From: Rhizopus arrhizus
Lineage: Eukaryota > Mucoromycota > Mucoromycetes > Mucorales > Rhizopodaceae
Assembly: GCA_024220505.1 (NCBI GenBank)
Contig: JAKZZE010000011.1
Coordinates: 62,001 to 126,000 of the forward strand
Reading direction: 5' to 3'
DNA: 64,000 nucleotides
Shown: piece after piece, positions 44,230 through 56,149 of the stretch
Layout of the letters: each line of letters starts with the position of its first letter
Numbering within the stretch: position 1 is the stretch's first letter
Notes under the pieces: model-generated
What the model saw: only the letters and a program-made list of their open reading frames with translations
Told to the model about the DNA's origin: nothing
Databases searched by the model: none
Made by a program: the position numbers and the translations under genes

Positions 44230-44755
44230 AAACCTAGAATCTCTCTACCCAAGTACTTATGAAGCCAGTCAATACATACAAACATGGAAGAGGAATAGAT
44301 AATCAAAATCATTCAATTTACTTTGACGGACTTTACAGGAAAATGCAATTGATCATAACTATTTGAACCAAAGCATGAGCGAACCTTCTGGATTGACAAG
44401 GTTATACCCATTTTTCAATCAATTGAGGATCAAACTAGTCCTGTAGGACTCGAGTGGTGTGAAAAAAATCCTGAGTTGTTCTCTGAGACAACAACCGATC
44501 TAGAGACTTGGAAGCATGGCCTTGTGAGACATGTGGATGGTTTGGGATATGGGGAAAGAAGATCTGATATAATTGTAATGGAAGTATCGTCTGGAAAAAA
44601 ACAATGAAGACCTCGAACACAGCAGAGATGACATTCTAAAAAATGTACATGGTCCTATTTGCGCCCTTGAGACCATTCGAAGACGCCACCCAAACGCCAG
44701 CTTCGTAACTGCATCAAGTTTATTGTCTTTTACCGCCCAATCTATCTGTACTAGG
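44230..44755 (+). pseudogene. Degenerate member of an unnamed gene family
   Basis: A recognisable coding stretch with ERTFWIDKVIPIFQSI, GLEWCEKN, a glycine-rich RHVDGLGYGERRSDIIVMEV ending in SSG, and, after a frameshift near 44600, DDILKNVHGPICALETIR. Upstream scraps (STYEASQYIQTWKRNR, about 44250-44300) belong to the same gene with stops between. The D...ExSSG spacing recalls PD-(D/E)XK nuclease cores, but this is only a pattern resemblance. My impression that such proteins recur in mucoralean genomes is from memory and was not checked. It is broken by stops and at least one frameshift. Confidence 0.4.
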
Positions 44756-44760
44756 TTACA

Positions 44761-45226
44761 TTTTTTTTTGTTAAGTTATTTTTATTAACTTTGAGTCACA
44801 CATCGTGGATTGGTGGGACTATATTATTTTTAAATTATATAAAAAAAGGGTCATATAAAGAACATAGGAAAGAATATGAGTTGATCATTCGATGAAATGA
44901 TTTGCTGAGGTCAGAATTGAGACTTGTGATACAATTTTTTGTATAACCGTATTAGTGTGAAAGGGAATGTCTTTTTTTATGGATAAAACTCATCAAAGAG
45001 TACAAGGATTAAGAGCGATACAAGAATATGAAACAGTAACTTATAAAAATACAAAAGATTTTAGCATAGAGAATTGTAAGCAGATAGTTTCAATAGTTCC
45101 TTCTGGATTTGATTGAGGACAATCTCATTCAAGACGGGAGTCTGTTCAAAGAATCGTTGCCAGTGGGCTTTCCAAATGAATTGAATGATTGTAGCAAAAA
45201 AATCATAGATTGTAAATTCTCGATCT
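44761..45226 (-). mobile_element. LINE 3' end, third family (C)
   Basis: The minus strand encodes EFTIYDFFATIIQFIWKAHW and then FFEQTPVLNEIVLNQIQKEL with a stop at about 45060, corresponding in position to the last block of family B (IIWRAHWRFTIDGFPFIDK). A 3' UTR follows and ends in a short poly(A) (T at 44761-44769). The sequence differs clearly from families A and B. Its 5' edge runs into the Fanzor relic; no convincing target duplication was seen. Confidence 0.5.
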
Positions 45227-45986
45227 TTGGATCTACAAATTTTTAAAGAATGCCCTAGAAGCCGTGCAATGGTTACTGAATTATTACAAAGGCATTATAC
45301 TGAAACTATAACTAATCATTTGACTACTCATCCCTTGCATCGAAAATTGAAACTGTCCAAGTACATTAGAAGACAGAAAACTAGCGAAGATTCGATCGTC
45401 AAATTGAAAAGCAAGTTTGGAAACGATGCTGTTTCTGTTATGGGTAACTATTCTGCTCCAAATGCCCGGTGTCAAGAACCTGTCAGAGGTGTCGGATTCA
45501 GAAGGCTGCTGAAGAAGCATGGATTCTTACTGTATTTGATTGATGGGTTTCGAACAAATCAGTGTCGCCCTTTTTGTGAAAATCGTAGTCCGACAACCTT
45601 CAAGAGAATACCAAATCCACGGATATATCAAAGACGAAATAATTCTGAAGTGGTTTGTCATGGTTTACTTGGGTAATCAAATACTCGGATCAATGATTCT
45701 CAAAATTGTTTGCTGACTTGTTTTTTTTTTTTTGCTCCTTAGATGTACAAATCGAAATTGCAAAGTGACCGTACAAAGTACTTCATGTGTTGAAGAGCTT
45801 CGTGAACGTTTATGGAATCGTGATTTGGCAGCATGCCTAAATATGATCCATATTGTTCGTAACCTTCGCTTAAATAATGAAATACCAGAGAGGTTTTAAC
45901 CTGCTGAGGCTGAAAAAAGTAGACTGATTAGAAGAAGAAGGTCTGAAAAGAATGAAGAACGGCCAGTTTTACCTAAAACCCTATAA
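45227..45986 (+). pseudogene. Fanzor (TnpB-like) decayed copy 2, C-terminal half
   Basis: Carries the C-terminal nuclease half: KSKFGNDAVSVMGNYSAPN (RuvC-II region), RRLLKKHGFLLYLIDGFRT, a Cys-rich zinc-finger segment (QCRPFCEN ... CHGLLG), a normal GT-AG intron (45673-45742) inside the finger, then CTNRNC and RuvC-III (RLWNRDLAACLNM, catalytic Asp kept). The frame ends IPERF at TAA 45897 or, if that stop is a mutation, runs as a basic tail to 45986. Changes against copy 1: GDWS has become GNYS, and the expected LIDEFKT reads LIDGFRT, losing an acidic residue probably needed for catalysis. RuvC-I and the N-terminus are absent. It is on the opposite strand to copy 1 and 45 kb away. Confidence 0.8.
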
Positions 45987-48124
45987 CTATGCAACACGAT
46001 TCTCGCTGTGTTACCCTAGATGCACTTTAGTAAGCTTGAACTTAAATAACTTGATGCTTTGTTTATTAACGTTCGGTTGTTGCACCTTTCATCATTGAAT
46101 GTAGGTTTTGAGTTATTGATATATTATCTATTTTCTACCTACTAATTTTTTTTTCTTTTATTATATGCTTCTGCTCTAAATTTATTTTTACTTTTGCACC
46201 TTTTTTTTTTATTTTATTTGCACGAAATTTTTTCTCAAAAGTATACCAATAATGTCCGAATAAAGTGTACTAGTGTATGTTCAATTAAACTATCATTACA
46301 ACAATCCTAAGTGTCATGAAGTGTACATATTCAGGCATGTTTATTTTTATTTTCTGCCACAAATACTACCATGCTAGACTTAAGGCAAACTCAAGCCATT
46401 AAAGCAGCTCTAGACGTGGTCATTCTCCTTTCATACTGCTATTTCTCTTAATGACATTAGTCTTAGAAAGCATTACGTCAATTTTAAAGTATTAAGAATG
46501 GATGTTTCTATATTTATAAGTATCTTTTTCGATTCCTTCCTCGTTTAAATAAGAGAACGCTATCAATAGCTCTTCATTAAAAATTCTAAATTGTTTTTCT
46601 GTTATGGTGCGATATCTTATATATTATCTTTAACAATATGTTAATAACAATGGCAAGCCCAATTATAGTGATAAAAGAAACATTCATTTTTGATGAGACG
46701 CTGAAATCCTTTCAATGATGAAAATTTCAAGCTGCTAATTCATGCGCTTTTATTGGTAATGCTAAGTGTGTTCTTTTGGAATTACAAATGGTAACGCGCA
46801 TCCTATTACCGAATGATTATCAGAGGCAATTGGCTTTATTTATTTCTTTTTATCAGCAGCTTTTTTATAATTTCAATTTTCTTGTGCAAAGAGTTAAAAG
46901 CACATCTGAAGAAGTTTTGCAAACAGTGTTTCGACATGATTTATCTCTCTTTCAGCCCGTTCTTAGACAAATGTTGTATGTATTCAGATTCAATTTGAGC
47001 ATTCTCTTCCATATTACTGACAACGCTAGCATTGTATATTCTTGATAAATTTTAAAACTGAACGTGAAAAATAATACAGAAAACTTATATACGAAAACAC
47101 TGCTGAAAAAAATAAAACTCTTCAAGAGAGGTAGACGGGGGATTTGGTAAGTATTTTACATCTGCACATACCAGATGGCGGCTTTGGATAAAGAATATAA
47201 AGAAAGGTTCATCTCAGCAGTTGATACCTATTCACACCAATTTTAACCTGATTATTATTCTATATAGGTCAATTAATTTGTGTTTGCTATGACAATGCAT
47301 TTTTTAACTGATATTTGATATTAATAAAATTGCAGTGTGTTTTTGTTTATTGTTTATTGACCTTCCAAATTCTAGACGATTCATAAATCTCAAATACACA
47401 ACATTCAGCAGTAGTCTCTACTTTATTTTGACTTATAAAAGAAAACTAATATAGTACTTTCTTGATGATTTTGGTATTTGGGTTGGTATGATACTGATTA
47501 CACAAAAAAGATTTTTTCATATATTTAATGTGCATAAACGACTTCTATTTTATAAATATCATATTATTGGCTGTTTAGTACAAAGAACTCTCGGCTACAT
47601 CATGTTGCTTAGGAGCTGGACAGAGTACTCTATAATTAAACTTTTGTTTGCTATCTGATTTTGTTATTCTAAGGTAACGAATGTTCTATTTTAAAGTATG
47701 TTGAAGTTGAGAATGGATTTTATAAACTTCCTTTAATTTAGTTTTTGCAAAGCTCTGATTGCAATATAAACTTATTTCATGTTTTATTCCAAAGTTGCAT
47801 AAATCAAATTTGATAAAGACAACTTTTATTAATTAATTTGAGAGGCATACCATTTTTTTTTCTTTTTCTTTATATTAGTGAATATTATAAAAAAAATCAT
47901 TCTGAATTTAGGAGACGAACATGGTTTCATATTTTGAGTTTCTTTTGCTAACACAAATGCTTATGTACAATATCAGATGCTAAGCAAGCAAATGAAACAA
48001 ACGAACAAAAAAACTTATGCATAATATCACCTCCCAAGGCAAAGGGATAAATAAAAAAAAAATATATAAAAAGAGCATCTTGGCTTTTCAAGAGTAAAGT
48101 AAATCATCTCTTAAAAAATGATTA

Positions 48125-48165
<41 letters not shown>

Positions 48166-49429
48166 CGAATCATTTACTCAATATAAAACGCCAGACGCGT
48201 TTTGACGTTTCTTTAATTTTTGATTCGGAGCACCAAAAATAAAAATGCTTAATAAAATAAACAAAAGGTCATATTATTAAACACCAATCAAAAAATTAAA
48301 GTAGGAGTCATTTTTTTATTGTGCGTACAGGGGCTGATATTGGTAACTATAGTAATAATAAGATGGCTCAAAATGAAATATACGTTTCACAGAATTTAGC
48401 CCACTCTAAAATAAATTTTCATACAAATCACTGAATAATACTTTAAATAAATGTCAGGGCAAGGTTAAGAATTAAAGTATTGGGTTTATACAAAACACAA
48501 AACAAAGAAGAGATACTTCATCTAACTTTTGAAATAAAAGACGGAACTGGATTAAAAGTGTGAACGGACCATGTTACTCATTTTATGCGATTTAGAGCGG
48601 AACACAAAGAATTATCTGTTCAAGTAACATACCTAAGGAAACACAAACATATTTGTAGTAAGCAAAAGTAAACAATTTGTTGCTATGTCTCATTATTCTC
48701 ATCATTCTTTTAATCATGCATAAATAAAAATGTGTTTGCTTGCAGTATAATTTTTATAAACTAACCAGGCAAACTATTTCCAATAAACAAAAAAGTATAA
48801 AACCTTTCACATTTCTCTTTCTTTTTTCTCCTTATTCTATCATCTATACTATCTTCCCAATGAACTTCTTTCATATCTTCTCAAGATCTTCTTCAATGTC
48901 ATTGCTATCGTGCTTTACACTCTATTGTTATGATTATCTAAAAGGTTAAACAAGTTGGTTAATGGGACTAGCTTATTGAAGAATGCGATATAATACAATC
49001 AACATGCTACTTGTTCATATACTCAAGATTATTATCCAAAGAAGAGTCCTTAATAATGTTCTTGATTATTCTGTAGCCAGTAGTCTGGCTTTCCATTTAT
49101 CAATCTCTGTGATAATTCAAATCAACAGTCTCATCGACATCCTTATTCTTACCTTTGCTATGGTTACTTTGCTGTGCAAAGGGTATCTTATTTATTATGA
49201 ATATTTCTGTCCTTCCTTTTGAATGGTAAATTGTATACATGAACATACATTTGACTGTTTACTTACAATGTTCCTTATAGGCTTCAAGCAAACAAAATCT
49301 ATGCCATTACCCTGTGTTATTTTTAAGCTTTTTTATCATACATCTTTGCAAATATTTCGTGCTAACTGTGGCTTCGCTTGGGGGTGAACAATATCAATAA
49401 AATGAAGCCAAATAACAAAAGGAAGGACT

Positions 49430-50140
49430 CAAATCTTTGTAAATGGCGGTATCTGACCTGTCTGCTGGATTGGGCAAAGCCGAATGGTCGCTTTAAACTG
49501 TCTTTACAGATTAGACTTTGGAAACTTTAGGGGTCGGCTTAGCATCGGAAGCTGTTTGTCATTGCTTGGGAAAACCGGAAGCTTGTGATGGTGTTGATTT
49601 GCGCACGTGTCTCTTGGATGATGAAGACTTGGTGTCAAGACTTATGGCCTGCAGCCCATTCCTCAAGTGTCATATGCTATCCCTTCCTCGTTTGCAACGG
49701 CTTGACTGATTACTGGTATGTTCAAACATTGTATATTCATCAAGCAATCCTTAGCTAACCAATTCTTTGCTGTTTGTTTGGTAGATATTTAGTTTCTTTG
49801 GAAACTGATATCTACCATACAAATTACACATCTTTTTTTTCTCTATCTCTTCTAGGTACATAGGTAAATAGCATAATGATTCCTTCTGGTTTGTGCTGCC
49901 TTTTCTCGGTGCTGGTGTTCCTATGGTTCCTTGATTCTAGACAGCGTGTTTGCAACTCAATTATCGTCGTGAGTGTATGGTGTCCCTTCCGATGCAGGCA
50001 GTGGAAGACTAAGTCTGTAAAAATTCCTCATTGTTTCTACGGTCGAAATGTATTGACGGTTGAAGCGTAAAGTTTCCATTTGGGTTAACTTTGTCCCAGC
50101 AGATTGACTTGGATATAGAAAGTCATTATATAAATAACAC
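49430..50140 (-). other. G+C-richer patch with minus-strand coding character
   Basis: On the minus strand, broken frames read like real protein: ETLRFNRQYISTVETMRNFY (about 50080-50020), LSRIKEP and EHQHREKRQHKPEGI (about 49940-49890), and a Ser/Lys-rich block SLDTKSSSSKRHVRKSTPS (about 49650-49590). Several stops intervene. It may be an unrecognised relic gene; no family was identified. Confidence 0.25.
49780..49817. repeat. Short perfect-stem hairpin
   Basis: TGGTAGATAT..GTTTC and its reverse complement, separated by TTTG, form an almost perfect stem of 17-18 bp. No associated gene; possible foldback remnant. Confidence 0.4.
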
Positions 50141-51987
50141 ATATCATCTTATAATAAATTTTTCTTGTGTTCAATTATATGTATTTATTGTCCAAGCAAC
50201 AAATGGTTTGTTTGCGTTAACATAAAAAGAAGTTTCAAGAAAAAGGGTAAAGTCTTTTTTTCTTTCTGGTTATAACCATAAGTTTTCTAATTTACTAAAA
50301 ACAATTCGCAGAATGCTTAACCCTCTGAATACAAGCGAGTAATGAATTTTATGTATTAATGTTTCCCTTGATATTTTACACAATTGATTACCATATATGC
50401 AGTTTACTAATCTAAACTGCTTTGCTATATTCGCGTTCATTGCCACCTTAAATTGAAACTCAATTGAAGCTATTGTATAATATGGTTATCACCATTTCAA
50501 ATACACTCTCCTTTCTATATTCGAATTATAATAGTCCTTGACTAATGGTTTAAACACATCTGTTAAGTATAAATTTGCAATAAATATGATCATAATTTTG
50601 AATAGATCAATGCCTGTGACTCCTTGAAATTTGCAAACTGGAATGATTATCATAAAAAGACATGTACTCAAGGATTATAGATAAGCTACTTTACTTTCGA
50701 AAATATCTGGCAAAAATGGCAAGCATTCTATCTTTAGTTAAATCTTATACTGCTTTTCTATTCGAAACACTGTTATTATATATCGTTTGTTCTCATGTTC
50801 TGTTCTCTGAAAATCATCATAAGCCTTAAATATTCTATTTTCTTTTCTAATAGTTACCAACAAAACTACCCTTGCTTTTCTTTACGTATCCTTTCAAATC
50901 ACTTTTCTAGCAAGTTTAAAAGAACGGACTCAATTCTCATGTCGTTACGATAATCAAAAAATGATTTTAGCACAAGACTTTTGCTTTCATGCAGCTCTTA
51001 TGATAAGTGAGAAAACAAGCTCATGTCGATACAAAAGACTATTCCTTCTAACGAAGATACTATATATAATATGGCCGGTATAAGTAAACTGATAATCCAA
51101 ACATTTTGCTAAAATAGTTCCGTATTTCAATGAAGCGCCTTTAACTTATAAATATCTTTATATATATGATTGATCAAATGAATATGGATCAGATGTTCAA
51201 CGATCAACATCTCAATGCATAACAAAGCTTTTCCTATTCTATATTGTATATTCGCAGATTTTAGAGTTGCTGTTGCTAATTTTTGTTTATATCAATGAGG
51301 AAGTACCATTTAATCTAAAAAATATTAAAAAAATGACAATATTATTTAGTTCAAATCGTCCTTTTATTTTATTTGCAACTTGTTTAAATAGTTCATTTTC
51401 TCATATGACTTATTCTAAGAACCTTTGGTATATTTTGGATTCATGTATTAGTGATGCTATGTCATTGAACCGTTTTGTCATAAAATCTTAATGGTAGCTG
51501 ATGTATTTACTTTTAATCCTATAAATGTCCAGTTGCGTTTTAATAATTTTTCTAAGTCTGTCTTTTCATTTCGCTACAGTCAGCTATCTACTTCATAATA
51601 TGTACTGGTAGATACATAGTACATTCAGTAATTAGAGAACATTCTGTTCAAAAAAAAAAAAAAGAAAAAGAAAAGGAATAACAGTAACGTAAAGGCTGCG
51701 AGGCAAAGAAGGAACAACTTATTTGATAAATAAAGGAAACATCCAAGAAAGAGAATGTAAGTTGACTAGAATATTTATAGGGTGATGGAGTATGACTCTC
51801 TTTGGATTATCTTCATCCAAGTACGCATGAAAGTATTAAACTATTTGAGCGGTACAAACTGCGTAACTCGCAGAATGATTTTGGTTACACGCCAGTTCCA
51901 ATTATTACCTTAAAAAGCGATATTGGTAATATATAAAAAAGTCTTTATTTCTCAAACAACCAAGGTACTCAAAGGTACAGACATGAT

Positions 51988-53840
51988 CTACACCTTGCGA
52001 GAAATAATACGATATTTGCATGGCAAAGGCTTACACATGATACCTTCCTCAACGTAATCATCCAAATTAAGTTTCACACTTTGGCCTTGAGAATCAAGTT
52101 CTGTTTTGATCGTAAACTTCGAAAAGAAACGAACAAAGAAATTGAATAGTTCTTTTTCAGCCTGTGTATATCAAAGCGACCTTTAGTTTTCTTTGCTTTG
52201 TGTTTAGCTATTTGCTTACTAAATGAATGCCAGGACATATTCTTCTTCCCCAACCAAAACCAAAATGATCTCTTTCTTCAATTTTTGCATTGGATGCAGC
52301 TCCCATTCTGTTGGTATTGCTCAAGAATCTCTCGGGTTTAAATTCATTTGGGTTTTTATAAAAGTCTGGATTCTTGTGCATAGCAGCCATACTGCTGATC
52401 AAAATGGCGCCCTTGGGGATAAAATATCCATTGACTGTTACGTCTTCTGAAGCCATATGAGGAATACCAAAGTTTGACGCTGGACGAAATCGCATGATTT
52501 CTTTTTGGACACAAATAGAATATGGAAGGTCATCACGATCTTCATTGAAATGTGGTATAGCTCCTGGAGCATGCTTTGATTTCCATTCATCAAGTTCCTC
52601 CGTCAATTTAGCTTGAACTTCAGGCATTTGAGAGAGGATAGCAAATGCCCAATAGATAGTAGTAGCCACTGTATCTGTACCAGCACCAACCAAGTCACCT
52701 ATGTGAAATAAAAAAGTATTAGATTGACAAAAAATGAGGTTTTTATTTCGCATACTTGTGAAAACAAGAATATCATCCTCATCAATAAGGCCTTCTTCGT
52801 TCATCTGGTACAAATCTTTAACTAACGAGTGCTGACTTTTCTTTAAAGCGTTGTCAATGAGCTCTATGAAAAAGTCATCGCGATACATATCGACAAAATC
52901 TCGCATCTTATTTTCTACACCTGTAAACATATCTATCCAAGCCAACATGGGAAGAAAAGAGCCAATGTCACCTGCAGCACCAGCGAAAATCATGATGTCG
53001 TTAATACATCTATGCATTGTTTCGAACTCTAGTGTATCAATAGATTCAAATCGAGTGGCTAAGACTAGAGTTAGGATAACATTCATAGATGACAATTGGA
53101 GTTCTTTGAATGGGTCTAGAGCCTCTCCCGATTCAGAGTACTGGGCAAATCGATCGACTAATTGATCAACTTCAGCTTCTAAAACGTCACTAAATTTGTC
53201 TACAGATCCTGAGCTTAAAATTGTAGTAGCTGTTCGTTATAAATAAAAGGGAAAGAAAGGAATAAGAAATTCTGTTAATTATATATTTTATTGTTTTACC
53301 TGCTTTTCTCTTGTTTTTCCATAAATGATTGGTTTGAGCCATGACGATACCTCTAAATACTTAAAAGTATATAAAATCTTCTGATAGAAAGTGGATGTCC
53401 TTTACCTATTGTTCTTGCTGTAAATCTCTATTAAAAACCGATGATAAGGTCTTGAAGAAGTACTACTTCCTGCTTTGACAAAGATATCATGTGCTAGGAG
53501 AGGATCACTGATCATGAACCACAATTGATTTCCCATGCGTAATTTATAAATAGGACCTATCTCTTTATGCCATTGTGTAATTTGTTTTGATGGACACTTT
53601 CCTAATCCAAGCATATGCCCTATAAATTGAATACATCATATTAGTGATAAGAGAAAAGGAGATTGCTGTTCTTTATTTACCAAAGATAGGTAAATTAGTC
53701 GCGTTAGGTGGAAAAGGTATTTCTATGAACCCTTTCTCTTCCTCCGATTTTTCTTTCCTAGATAAATAAACAATAGAAAGAAGAGCAACACTAGCGGGTA
53801 CTATGATAAAAGCAGTTTCTTTTAGTATATTGATATCCAT
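51988..53840 (-). CDS. Cytochrome P450 monooxygenase
   Basis: Six exons (53840-53681, 53619-53406, 53352-53300, 53229-52756, 52698-52220, 52161-51988) give about 517 aa. An N-terminal membrane anchor (ETAFIIVPASVALLSIVYLS) fits an ER-bound enzyme. The proline-rich hinge PFPPNATNLPIFG follows. I-helix motif GAGTDTVATT (oxygen binding), K-helix ExxR as KEIMR, PERF as FKPERF, and the haem loop FGWGRRICPG with the cysteine thiolate ligand are all present. Intron phases are all consistent. Family and subfamily are uncertain: fungal P450s of the CYP509/5xx type in zygomycetes look similar. Substrate unknown. A cytochrome P450 reductase gene is not in the window. Confidence 0.9.
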
Positions 53841-55141
53841 CTTCTAGAAGAAAAACGTTAATGTAAGGAAGATCAAATTTATTCAAGTTTTACAAAGTGC
53901 TATTTATATCATTTTAACATCCGAACCAAATAAATGTCTACTATGCAAAAATAAAAAAGGGTTAGTAAACATTACACAACCCTTTGTAAAACCTAAAATA
54001 AAAAGGAAGAGAGAGAGAGAAAAGGAGAGGGTTATATGTTTCTGTTAAGCTACGTGAATATTGTTGAAATTTCTTTTTTTAGTAGGTGAATTTTGGGTCC
54101 AGTAGTAAGCAGGCTTCCTCCTATGAAGTGGATCACAAGTGGAATTGTTCTGGATACAAAAAACTCTTCAATCCCGTATAAATTATGATGAATAATATAA
54201 ATTGAGTTACTAAAGCAAACCTCATGCATTAAACTCAATACTGATATAGTTATGAGTAGTGATATTATTAATACATCCATGGATGCATGTATATTGCACT
54301 TCTATATAGTGGCTTTGTCTTTCGGTTGGTAGACATGAAGAAGAAAGAAAAATGCAATAATCAATATCAAGATTATACTGGCTGTGTACGTTCTTGGAAC
54401 ATCCGGCTTGAGATATATTCTTCCTTTATTTGTGGAAGGGACTGAAAATGACTATAAAGATATCATTATATCAATCTATTTAACATTTATGTACCGCATA
54501 CGTACAGCTGACACCATCTATACCAGGAAATAATAAGACCATCTTAACTTCCAAATTATATAGATCTTTTATGAGAAAGCTCTCGAACGATGTGGAAACA
54601 TGTCTATGTACATTGTAACAAGGAAGCTACAAGCTTTACACATATTATTATCAGAGCAATGATTTTTATGTGTTTCTTATAAAGCTTATTGCTTTGTTTA
54701 TTTGTTTTTTGTTTGTTTTTTTCTACAGTTGAAGCATGACTTTTTCCTTCTAAACTGTACGTTCGACTCTATACAATCAACAAAGTAAAGTCAAAAAATA
54801 AAACAGATCTATTACTGTATTTAGAACTTCCGGGAACCTTTAAAGAAGACAACACGGCCACCAGTTTTTTATGCAATTATAATAGCCACTAGGATATAAT
54901 ATTTAAGTTCATAGTAGCGTAAAGATTTAATACAGTAATAAAGCTTATTTTAAGATGATAATATGAAAAAGGAGTCAAACTTAATGATTCCAATTTGATC
55001 TAAGTGTTCTTACTTTGTAATGAAGTTTCGGCTTATTTTTTTTTATTCCTAAAATTTTAAAGAATGCCCATATAAAAACGTTATGAAAGTTCCCTTTGTT
55101 TGATAGCTTTCTTTTGGAAATCAAACACCTTTCATACTGAA
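53841..55141. other. Divergent intergenic region between P450 and deacetylase-like genes
   Basis: 1.3 kb of AT-rich DNA between two divergent genes; it should contain both promoters. The purine tract at 54000-54030 is the only notable structure. Confidence 0.45.
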
Positions 55142-56109
55142 ATGAAACGCTATTGCTTGATATGTATAGTATTCTTCTTTCATATATTGAATAACAAGAA
55201 AGTAACTCACCTTTCTTTTATTTTATTAGCTGCTTTGGTATCTTTTTTGTTACCTATTGTATTAGCCGTATTGGAAGGAGATTTTGTTGAAGAAGAATGG
55301 AGAGCAGTAGCATTAGTGGCTCCGCCTGTCGATCATGTTACACTTACAATTCCTCAAATTTCGCCCTCGGACCAAAAGAAGCAAGAGATTGATCAAATGT
55401 TTGATTTGGGGATTGTTGATAATACATTTACTGAATATATTGATACAGACGAAGAGTATCGAGCCATGATTGGATACAAACCCGTTGAAAAACCTATAGA
55501 GACATTTCCACCGAATGTAAAAGGTAGGATAAAAAGTCTTAAGCTATAGTTTTTACATCAAATAAAGTGACTCAATCATTTCTTCAATAGAACTTGTTCA
55601 AGCTACCCTAGCTCCTGAAACCACTTTAATTCTTCAGCCTGTTCAAGCTACCTCAGCTCCTGAAACCACTTTAATTCTTCAGCCTGTTCAAGCTACCTCA
55701 ACACTTAAAGCCATTTCAGTTTCCCAATCTGTTTTAATTCATCAAACAACAAATGCTTCGCCTCATAGCATTAAAGAAGAACCAGGCACTATCATCAACA
55801 TGAAAACTTCTAGTACTCAAAAGTCCTTAGCATCTAGCACTGCAGTGCTTCCCTTTAGACCACCAGTTGCTCAAGTGACTGAATGTATGACACAAGGACA
55901 AATAGCATTAACCTATGTAGGATGCCTTAATTTTATTGCAAAGAAAACAGAATATTAAATATACTTTATTATAGAGTGAAGGGCCTAGTGATGCTACAGC
56001 AAAAATTGCTCGTCAATTGAACAATGCAGACGCAAGAGCAAGTTTCTTTATTAATTCTACTTGGTAAGTAAAATGAGCAGAAGGACAATCGAAATAATGA
56101 CTGAAACCT

Positions 56110-56149
<40 letters not shown>

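Larger units (their letters stand above)
45987..51987. other. 6-kb AT-rich gene-poor stretch
   Basis: No gene, RNA gene or transposon with recognisable domains was found. It holds a 39-nt poly(A) at 48126-48164, several T-rich runs (46150-46225), a 38-bp hairpin at 49780-49817 and a patch of higher G+C at 49430-50140 treated separately. Short hydrophobic ORFs (such as 48983-49222) look like chance products of AT-rich DNA. Confidence 0.4.

Noticed and set aside
46776..47045. 89-codon plus-strand ORF
   Set aside because: No domain, no splice continuation, AT-rich surroundings; treated as chance.
48983..49222. Hydrophobic 79-codon ORF
   Set aside because: Composition is what random AT-rich DNA gives; no start context or conservation evidence.
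49518..49709. Plus-strand ORF starting METLGVGLASEAV
   Set aside because: No homology, promoter or continuation; the opposite strand looks at least as protein-like, so neither can be called a gene.
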